This document shows, in pieces, positions 56,812-64,000 of a stretch of DNA of 64,000 nucleotides. Positions within the stretch are counted from its first letter, which is position 1, and every line of letters begins with the position of its first letter. The stretch is from Rhinopithecus roxellana (Eukaryota > Chordata > Mammalia > Primates > Cercopithecidae). The DNA is taken from contig NC_044550.1 of NCBI RefSeq assembly GCF_007565055.1, forward strand, positions 84,754,033 to 84,818,032. Reading direction: 5' to 3'. The translations under genes and the position numbers were made by a program. The notes under the pieces were generated by a model. That model did not search any database and was not told the DNA's origin. It saw nothing but the letters and a program-made list of their open reading frames with translations.

Positions 56812-56998
56812 TAGAGAGAAAGAGAGAGAGGGGTGGGTTGGGGAACTGCCATACACTTTTAAACCACCAGATCTTATGAGAACTCACTCACTATCAGGAG
56901 AGCAGCACGGGGAAACCACTCCCGTAATCCAATCACCTTACAACAGATCCCTTCCTCGACATATGGGGATTACAATTCAAGAAACACTCCAGGCAGGC
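56812..56998 (-). mobile_element. MaLR LTR (MST/THE1-type) fragment, antisense
   Basis: GGGGAACTGCCATACACTTT, CCACCAGATCTTATGAGAAC and CACTATCAGGAGAGCAGCAC match the MaLR LTR complement; both ends are missing. Confidence 0.85.
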
Positions 56999-57284
56999 CA
57001 TGCTATCTCTGAGTAGGACAAAGAGTACGTGGATATGAGTAGCCCCTCAGATCCACCACAGGGCGGTCTCTCAGTCCTGCTCTCAGAATTCCTCATGAGC
57101 ACTTGAGATCCCACAGACAAGAGTTGGAGGGCGGGTTCAGACTCACTTTGTGTCTAGGACTCCTAGGAATTCTAAACCATCACACCAGCCTGTGTTCTAC
57201 CTTTAAAATTTTGTTAAAATTCCACTGTTTTGTCTGTGATGATTTCCTGTTTGTCTTACTGCTCCACCATGGATGAAAGCAGCT

Positions 57285-57329
<45 letters not shown>

Positions 57330-58839
57330 CTGTGCCTATGCCTGTGTCTCTGTGTCTTTGTATTCTGTCGAGGGAATGGTTTGTCACTCTTTGGATTTTC
57401 ATTCATTAGGTCTTTTTTACATCTTTGCTCTTAAATGAGTTTCTGTAAAACAATGATTTTATAGGTTCTCCATCTTGTTCTTACTGGTAAAGTGGGAATG
57501 ATGTTCTCTCATAATTTTTTACATTCCAGATGGGAGCAACAGTTCTCTAATGATTAATAGCTTGAAATCACTTTCATTGGAACATATAATCTTCTGACTG
57601 TCATTGCTCATGTGCTCTGTTTGAAACTTTTTTTTTTTGGTGGACAGAAGAAAGAAGTTACATAAAGACTTGACCTTGAGTAAAACTAGGCAACATGCTT
57701 TTGTCATCTCTGAAAAAAATGCATGATTCATAGATTTATACTTTGTTTTTTTCCCAGAAACCCTATGAGAAACTGATTACATTTCTATAACTTTAAAAAC
57801 TTTTTTTGGCTTCAGTAGTTTCCCCTTCTCATAATAAAATGTAGGGCAGAACTTGTTACATGCTGGTTTGGTTTTTTTCTTTTCCCTTTTCAACATTCCT
57901 CTTAGAAAAGCAATAGAATATTCCTGATTGTTACCATTATAAGTTTTGGTACCTGCTTCTTTGTTTATTCACTTAATAGCTCCTCTATTTACAATAATGT
58001 CTCCTTAGACTTGTGAATGTTTCTCTCTGCTTTTTTCTTTGTGTATTTTCCAAAATTTATAAGCTCAGTAATCTGTCACTTAAAACGCAAGGGTAAAACC
58101 TGTCTTCTACATGGTTTGATAGAGCTATAGAACATGCAGTTGAAAGAGACTTAAATAGATACAGAGTGAAATGTAGAATACAGATAATAGGCAGTTTCTT
58201 ATGCTTGGGCTCAGGGTAGTGGCTGATTGGTAATAGCATGTAATTGTATTTGTATTTTTTTTGAATGAATGAATGAAAAAAAGAGGTTGTGATGCTGGTT
58301 TATGAACTTCAGTTCTTTTATTCTTAGGAATTCTTTTAAAAAGAATTTATGAATTTAAGAACTTGTTTGTTTCTTCAGATTCCAATTCCCAAACTTACGT
58401 ACTACAGATAATAAGTAGGGTTTTAGATAAAGATTATCCTGGCAACTTGCCCCTTTTCACCTGGTTTATTTTTTTCCTTCACGAAATTTATACTTTTGCC
58501 TTTGTATTCATCAGGAATCAGTTCTGACTTGCTGTGTGTGATGAGTTATCCAGAGCTTAAAATGGTATCTGGAACTCAGTAGGTACTCAGATTGTAGTTT
58601 GGTTGAAATGAATTATTAGGTGAGTAAGAAAATGGCAGTGTTCTCAGATGAACCAGTATAATCCATTGCAGCAATATGGTTCCAACAACCCCCAGTCAGA
58701 ACTTTCTCAGTTCTAATTCTTGCTCTAGTGGAGTCACTAATGTTATCTTAGCTTCTCCATGAAACGAATATATGATTGGTATTTTTTGCCTCCTTCCTTC
58801 CTTTCCACCCTTCTCTGTCTATCTATAAATAAATTAAAA
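56999..58839. other. Intron with a (TG)20 microsatellite
   Basis: TG repeat at 57286-57325. A weak MIR/L2-like block at 58545-58615 (CTGGAACTCAGTAGGTACTC). Otherwise unrecognised. Confidence 0.5.
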
Positions 58840-58954
58840 ACAACAACAACAACAACAACAACAAAAACCGCCTTGAGACAGGTTCTTGTTATTTTGCCCA
58901 GGATGGTCTCAAACTCCTGGGTTCAAGCAATCCTCCTACCTCAGCTTCCCGAAG
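58840..58954 (-). mobile_element. (CAA)n followed by an Alu fragment, antisense
   Basis: CAA repeat at 58840-58864, then CTTGAGACAGGTTCTTGTTA to CTCAGCTTCCCGAAG; one incomplete arm. Confidence 0.75.
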
Positions 58955-60245
58955 TTTGTTTTTTATTTAAATGCAAATAATCCAATATACTTTGTAAATT
59001 TTTCTGTTCTTTACTATTCTGAGATTTCACCGTATTTCCTTTACATCCATTAAATTTTATTAATAAAATATGTCCTTTGTTTCCAAAACTACAGAATTTT
59101 TATATTTTGGTTTAACAGTGTGATGCGATTGATTCTGCAGTTTGAAATGTGTCCAATGTTTCTCAAAGTCTCATTCTTTCTTAGTGATGTCCTAGCAATT
59201 GATTATTAGAAAAGAAAAACTTGAGAAATTCGAAATGGTTGAAACATGTTCTAGCACACGTTTTATTTTTCCAACACTAATGCTTTAGAGGCAGGGAATC
59301 AGTAAATAGAAAATGAATATGAGCAGTCTTTGTGAGAGGATGGGAACCCAGCCTTACTTAATACTGGTGGCTGATCCCTTTAATGTAAAAGTAATGCGTT
59401 GCAAGTGTGAAGTGTTCTGAAGAATGTATAGTGTGATGAGTTAATTCTCAGTAGTAGAACTGTTTTGAGTTATTGTTACATTATTTGCCAAAATATAAAC
59501 AAGGAAATTCTTTCCTTGTGGATGATCCATTTCTACTTAATCTCTTATCTTTCAACGAATTTGTTCTCTTCTGGCTTCTGCAAAGGGCTGTGTGGCTCAA
59601 GTTTGAGTCATTGTGCTTGGAGGCAAGACATATAATAATACTTTACTTTTTATGCTTCTTTGGATTTTTATCCAGAAATAATATGGCTGTTTGATCTGAA
59701 GCCTGATAATTGGTTTTTCCCTTACTTCAGTATTGATACTTCTAGTCATAACGCTTTAAGCCCTTCATCATTCAACAGTTATTTCTGTGTTTTAGGTTAC
59801 TAGAATCAGTCATTCTTCTTTCTGTCCAGCATCTCTATTTGCTGCTCTATGTGTCACTGGTGAAGAATATACATCCATCTATCTTGAGTTTATATTATTT
59901 TTCCTCCACATATGAGCATCAGTGGAAAACTTTAGGGGAAAACAAAAAGGAACTAGAGAGGACAAAGAATTTTCTGAGACTCATGGTCTGACTTTGAGAG
60001 TGTATCAGGTCCTTACTTGCTACATTGGTTCATGGTTTTCACTGATTTCCTTTCCTAGTTATTGATGGTATATTGTAGTTGACCTGTCTTCTATTTGTTA
60101 TTCTTGGAGCAACAGCTTTCATACTTATCATTTTGTTGCCCATGGCATGTAGAAGCACTTCCGGAATATTTCCTGAGCCCATTCATTGTTTCTTTTTTCA
60201 TTTTTGCCATTCTGTATCCTTTTAGTCCTTTAATATTTTTTTTAC
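58955..60245. other. Intron without recognised elements
   Basis: AT-rich; no named repeat. Confidence 0.4.
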
Positions 60246-60380
60246 AGTCAAGTCTTGCCTATCTTCAGTCCATTCTCCACCCAGCAACCAGACTGTTCAT
60301 GTACAATTTTAACCTGATCTGGCTATTCCCCTACTAAAAACCTTTAGTGGCACTTAGGATAAATTAAATCCTTAGCATAG
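60246..60380 (+). mobile_element. L2 fragment, sense
   Basis: CAGTCCATTCTCCACCCAGC, CCCCTACTAAAAACCTTTAG and GATAAATTAAATCCTTAGCA match L2; cut off by the LTR. Confidence 0.7.
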
Positions 60381-61095
60381 TGTATTAGTTCATTCTCACA
60401 CTGCTACAAGAACTGCCTGAGATTGGGCATTTTATAAAGAAAAGACGTTTAGGCCAGGTGTGGTGGCTCAATCCTGTAATCCCAGCACTTTAGGAGGCCT
60501 AGGCAGGCCGATCACCTTGTCATGAGTGACCTGGTCAGGAGTTTGAGACCAGCCTGGCCAACATGGAGAAATGCGTCTCTACTAAAAATAGAAAAACTAG
60601 CTGGGCGTAGTGGCTGGGCACCTGTAATCCCAGTTACTCAGACACTGAGGTAGGAGAATTGCTTGAACCTGGGAGGCGGAGGTTGCAGTAAGCCAAGATT
60701 GCACCGCTGTACTCCAGTCTGGGAGACAGAGCGAAACTCCATCTCAAAAATAAAGAAGGGAAGGGGAAGGGAGGTTTAATTGACTTAGTTTTGCAGGGTG
60801 TACAGAAACAGGAGGCATGGGTGGGGAGGCCTCAGGAAACTTACAATCATGGCAGAAGGCAAAGGGGAAGCCAGCCTGTCTTACGTGGCCAGATCAGGAG
60901 GAAGTGGGGTGGCGGGGAGTTGGGGGTGCTATATACTTTCCAACAGCCAGATCTTGTGAGAACTCTATCATGAAAACAAGAAGGGGGAAGTCTACTCCTA
61001 TGATCCTGTCACCTCCCACCAGGCCCCTGTTCCAACTTTGGGAATTGCAAATGCTACATGAGATTTGGGTGGGGACACAGAGCCAAAGCATCCCA
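60381..61095 (-). mobile_element. MST-type MaLR LTR, antisense, with an Alu inside
   Basis: Starts TGTATTAGTTCATTCTCACA, resumes after the Alu with GGAAACTTACAATCATGGCA and ends near CAAAGCATCCCA. CATAG before and CATGG after may be the target duplication. Confidence 0.88.
60452..60770 (+). mobile_element. Alu, sense
   Basis: GGCCAGGTGTGGTGGCTCAA to a mixed A/G tail; inserted in the LTR beside a TTTA target. Confidence 0.92.
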
Positions 61096-61269
61096 CATGG
61101 CCAGGGAGGCCCTGTGTGGCTGGACTCCAGCCTGCCTCCGCAGCTTTCTCTTGTGCCAGTCTCCAGCAGGCTCATGGCGCCAGTGAGGAGGCTGGTCTTA
61201 ACTCCTCCAGAGTGTGCTTTTGGTCTCCTATGCCACCCTCTCGGCTTAGAGGACAACTCTGCATTCAAA

Positions 61270-62210
61270 AAAAACTTTTCTGAGAGAGAACTTTTTAAAG
61301 AGTAGTTTTCAGTTCACAGTCAAACGAGGAAGATAGAGATTTTCCTTATTCCCTCCGACTCCCACGCATGCATAGCCTTCCCCATTATCAACACCCCCAC
61401 CAGAATGCTGCATTTGTTAGAATTGAGGAATCTGCCTTGACATACCATAATCACCCAAAATTCATAGTTTACATTAGGGCTCACTCTTGGGTTGTACATT
61501 CTGTGGGTTTGGCCAAATGTATACTGAATGTATCCACCATTCTAGTATCATACAGAAGATTTCACTGACCTAAAAAGCTTGTACTCCACCTGTCCATCCC
61601 TTTCCCTCCAGTCCCTGGCAACCAGTGATCTTTTCACTGTTTCTGTAGTTTGACCTTTTCCAGAGTGTCATCTACTTGAATCACAAAGTATGTAGACTTT
61701 TCAGATAGGCTTCTTTCACTGACTAGCATACATTTAAGCTCTCTCCATGTTTTTTCATGGCTCAGTAGCTCATTTCTTTTTAGCACTGAGTGATACTCCA
61801 TCGTCAGCATGTACTACAGTTTTATTCATTCACCTAGTGAGGACATCTTGGCTCCTTCAAAGTTTTGGCAGTTGTGAGTCAAACAAAATTTGGTAGTTGT
61901 GAATAAACATCCATGTGCAGGTTCTTGTGTAGACATAGTTTTCAACTCCTTTAGGTAACTACCAAGGAATGTGACTGCTCTGTCCTACGGTAAGAGTATT
62001 TTTACTTTTGTAAGAAACAACCAGACTTTGAAAGTGTACCATTTTGCATTGCCACCAGCAGTGAATAAGAGTGCCTATTACTCCACATCTTCTTTAACAT
62101 TTGGTGGTGTCAGTGTTTTGGATTTTGGCTATTCTGATGAGTGTGTTGTATTTCATTTTGATTTGCCTTTCCTTGATGACATCTGATAGCGTGCATCTTT
62201 TCTTAGCACT
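61270..62210 (-). mobile_element. L1 (L1MB-type), antisense
   Basis: CATAGCCTTCCCCATTATCA, GTAGACTTTTCAGATAGGCT and GCATTGCCACCAGCAGTGAA: 3' UTR and ORF2 end, reversed. Confidence 0.88.
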
Positions 62211-62227
62211 CCTCTGCCATTTGTATA

Positions 62228-62660
62228 TTCATATGTATATCCCTTGTGACCCAATAATTCCATTTCTTGATATATACCCAAAAGAATTGAAAGCAGGGGC
62301 CTAAACAGATATTTGTACATCCATGTTCATAGCAGCACTGTTCGCAGCCGGCAAAAGGTGGAAGGAACCCAAGTGTCTCCGGATGTTGTGAATGGATAAG
62401 AAAAATGTGGTATATACACATACAATGGAATATTAGGCTTTTATTTAGCAGTTGAAAGTTACTCTTCAATGGGTACAGAGTTTTAGTTTTGCAAGATGAA
62501 AAAAGTTCTGTTAATGCATGGTGGTGATGGTTATGTAACATTGGGAACATATGTAATGCCACTGAACTCTACACTTAAAAATGGTTAAGATGATAAACTT
62601 TAGGTTACATGTATTTTACCACAGTTAAAAGTAAAAAATAAAAATAAAAAATAAAGAAAT
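62228..62660 (+). mobile_element. L1 (L1M-type) 3' end, sense
   Basis: GACCCAATAATTCCATTTCT, CCATGTTCATAGCAGCACTG and CTCTACACTTAAAAATGGTT, ending in an A-rich tail about 90 bp before exon h. Confidence 0.9.
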
Positions 62661-62750
62661 GAAAACAAAAACTTACCATACTTAAATCTCAGGAAAAACT
62701 TGCCTTTTAGTGGCCAAGGGGTAACCTGATCTGTTACTGGTGTCTTTCAG

Positions 62751-62832
62751 GCCTGGCGTTTCCTTGACCATGCAGGCATTTTCCGAAGAGGAAAGGAAGC
62801 AGTGGTTGGAAGCTCTGGGTGGAAAGGAAGCT
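62751..62832 (+). CDS. ARHGAP10: ARHGAP10 exon h (end of PH domain, about residues 345-372)
   Basis: This exon has 82 nt: one base completing an arginine, then 27 codons, ending in phase 0. It encodes PGVSLTMQAFSEEERKQWLE and ends ALGGKEA. This is the C-terminal alpha helix of the PH domain. The tryptophan in RKQWLEA is the single nearly invariant residue of PH domains. The acceptor GGTGTCTTTCAG is good and the donor is GCT/GTAAGA. The intron before it is about 22.6 kb, the longest in the window. The RhoGAP-encoding exons should follow beyond the right edge. Confidence 0.96.
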
Positions 62833-63960
62833 GTAAGAATAATCAATGGTTGAGTTTTATTTCAAAGCCTTTAGAGTTGACTTGCATTCATTTTAGTGTT
62901 ATTTTTGTGTAGTATTTGAGAAAAGTTCCCTGCTGAAACAGGTATTCCAAAAATCATCTTGGAAGCATTCAACATTCTAGTAACTTGGCTTGGGCAAGCA
63001 GCAGTACATATAAGACTGGCGTATCATTAGTTTTTATTTCTGTATTTTCTTGACTTGCTACTCTGATTTGCTTTGCTTGAGGAAGTCATCTAAATTCTCA
63101 GTTTTGTCTTTCCTACTTGACAGTACTTTGGGTGATGAACACAATAAATGTCTGCAATGCATTTTGATCTCAGTGGAGACGGAACAGGAAATGTGAGACC
63201 AGGCAATATTATAAGTGACTGCTGTAATTATTTTGCTTTGATATAACAATTTAAACTTTCATCTAGTGGTTTACAGAATACAGTATTATGTAGCCTTAGT
63301 GAATGGGCCTCTGTATTCAGAGCGCTTTGAGGAATAAATTGAAGGTAGTGGTATAGATCCAGAGGCACCAGGATTCAGTCTGTTGGCCACTATTGAAGCA
63401 CTACTTTCATTTTGGTGGACTAGTGGCTTTTGAGAGTTGAGAATTTGGCACATGATGTATTGGGGATTTAGTGAGGATAATGATAGAAAACACCACAGAA
63501 CCAATTTAAATAAACTCGACTTAAAGTATTATGTATGACTCTAAATAAATTGCCATTGCAGGTACCAGGCAGGCTTATCTGGAAAGCATTTGCCAGTTCA
63601 GCAGTGTTGAGGACAAAAAAACCAGAAAGAACATGGTTTGAAAGTAGAGGAGGTATCATCTACAGCAGAAACAGATTCAGAATAGAGCTTATGAAATGGG
63701 CAGAAGCTAATGTTATCTCGTGGTAACAGCGCATGGGTGGGTGTATAGGAAACGAGAGCAAGGAGGCTGATCAGCAATGTGTGTGGCAATCTTGAAGTAC
63801 TTGGAAAATGAAAACCCAAATTAACATAGTATAAAAATTGATTCTATATTGGGGAATGTATCACTCTTACACCAAAAAAAAAAAAAAAAAAAAAAAAGTG
63901 GTCAGATTTGGGTGTCTTCTTACCATATTTGGGATGCATTTAGCCTCTGTAGTTTTAGTT
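62833..63960. other. Intron after exon h, no recognised elements
   Basis: A homopolymer A run at about 63874-63896. No gene or named repeat seen. Confidence 0.45.
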
Positions 63961-64000
63961 CGATTGATTGATTGATGGAATCTCGCTCTGTTGCCCAGTC
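63961..64000 (-). mobile_element. Start of an antisense Alu, cut by the window edge
   Basis: (GATT)n then GGAATCTCGCTCTGTTGCCC, the tail-side start of an Alu complement. Confidence 0.8.

Larger units (their letters stand above)
1..64000 (+). other. ARHGAP10: ARHGAP10 gene, internal part (8 exons and introns)
   Basis: The whole window lies inside one transcription unit read left to right. Eight exons with consensus splice borders join without a frame break into a BAR-PH protein segment of the GRAF family. Exon lengths are 72, 102, 111, 105, 130, 107, 95 and 82 nt. Residue choices such as KPLEKFRKEQLGAVK and PFGSSWVKHYCMYRKAAKK match ARHGAP10 (GRAF2) as I remember it, and differ from its paralogues ARHGAP26 and ARHGAP42. 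The GRAF proteins are cytoplasmic and membrane-associated GTPase-activating proteins. ARHGAP10 acts on RhoA and Cdc42 and is reported to bind PKN-beta and PYK2. The GAP and SH3 domains, the promoter and the 3' end are not in this window. Exon numbers within the gene are not determinable here. Confidence 0.95.

Noticed and set aside
60817..61305. 162-residue frame on the + strand
   Set aside because: It runs through the complement of a MaLR LTR and ends beyond it; no protein family recognised.
61270..62660. Twin-primed (5'-inverted) single L1 insertion
   Set aside because: Both halves carry the ORF2 end and 3' UTR region, which would not overlap in one inverted copy; kept as two insertions.

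Overview
The window is primate genomic DNA. It holds eight internal coding exons of ARHGAP10 (GRAF2 / PS-GAP), all on the + strand, separated by long repeat-rich introns. The exons sit at 4757-4828, 16465-16566, 24092-24202, 25923-26027, 33824-33953, 37380-37486, 40046-40140 and 62751-62832. Each has an AG acceptor and a GT donor. The eight pieces join in one open frame of 268 residues, which I recognise as roughly residues 105-372 of the protein: the second half of the N-terminal BAR domain, then essentially the whole PH domain. The first exons, the RhoGAP domain and the SH3 domain lie outside the window. Upstream sequence (1-4756) and downstream sequence (62833-64000) are intron. I found no other convincing gene, no RNA gene and no CpG-island promoter. 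This is an ordinary mammalian gene locus, with no bacterial-type system in it.

The lineage is probably an Old World monkey rather than human. Two young, full-length AluY copies (8201-8513 and 19834-20132) carry variants I associate with cercopithecid AluYR subfamilies: CTCAAGCCTGTAATC at the 5' end and a GAGATCYGGCCA-type block in the right arm. This rests on remembered subfamily diagnostics and was not searched.

Layout. 0.6-3 kb: an old L2 broken by an Alu and an L1. 7.5-12.2 kb: an LTR12 (HERV9) solo LTR with an AluY inside it, an Alu, a class II (HML-type) solo LTR and an ancient vertebrate-wide repeat. 12.4-16 kb: L1 antisense, homopolymer tracts, a Tigger-like DNA element and an Alu. 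17.8-20.1 kb: L2 and three Alus, two of them an inverted AluY pair. 20.2-21.8 kb: a GC-rich antisense ERV1-type LTR. 22.3-23.3 kb: an antisense L1 containing a copied block. 26.1-29.6 kb: a pair of CTCF-like motifs just after the fourth exon, then Alus and a MER1-type hAT element. 30.8-32.7 kb: two Alus and a Tigger-like element. 36-42.4 kb: a rearranged Alu cluster around the sixth and seventh exons. 43.4-49.9 kb: a THE1 LTR, L2 remnants, Alus and an L1. 50.6-56.8 kb: L2, MER5A, an Alu and a long antisense L1. 56.8-62.7 kb: MaLR LTR pieces and two L1s facing each other just before the last exon.

The most interesting signals are structural. A 79-bp unique segment with its adjoining Alu edges is present twice in inverted orientation, about 3.2 kb apart, on either side of the sixth exon. 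A 46-bp piece of the sequence downstream of the seventh exon has been copied into the tail of one of those same Alus. A 74-bp perfect tandem duplication lies at 42191-42338. Two good CTCF-like motifs sit 126-205 bp beyond the donor of the fourth exon.
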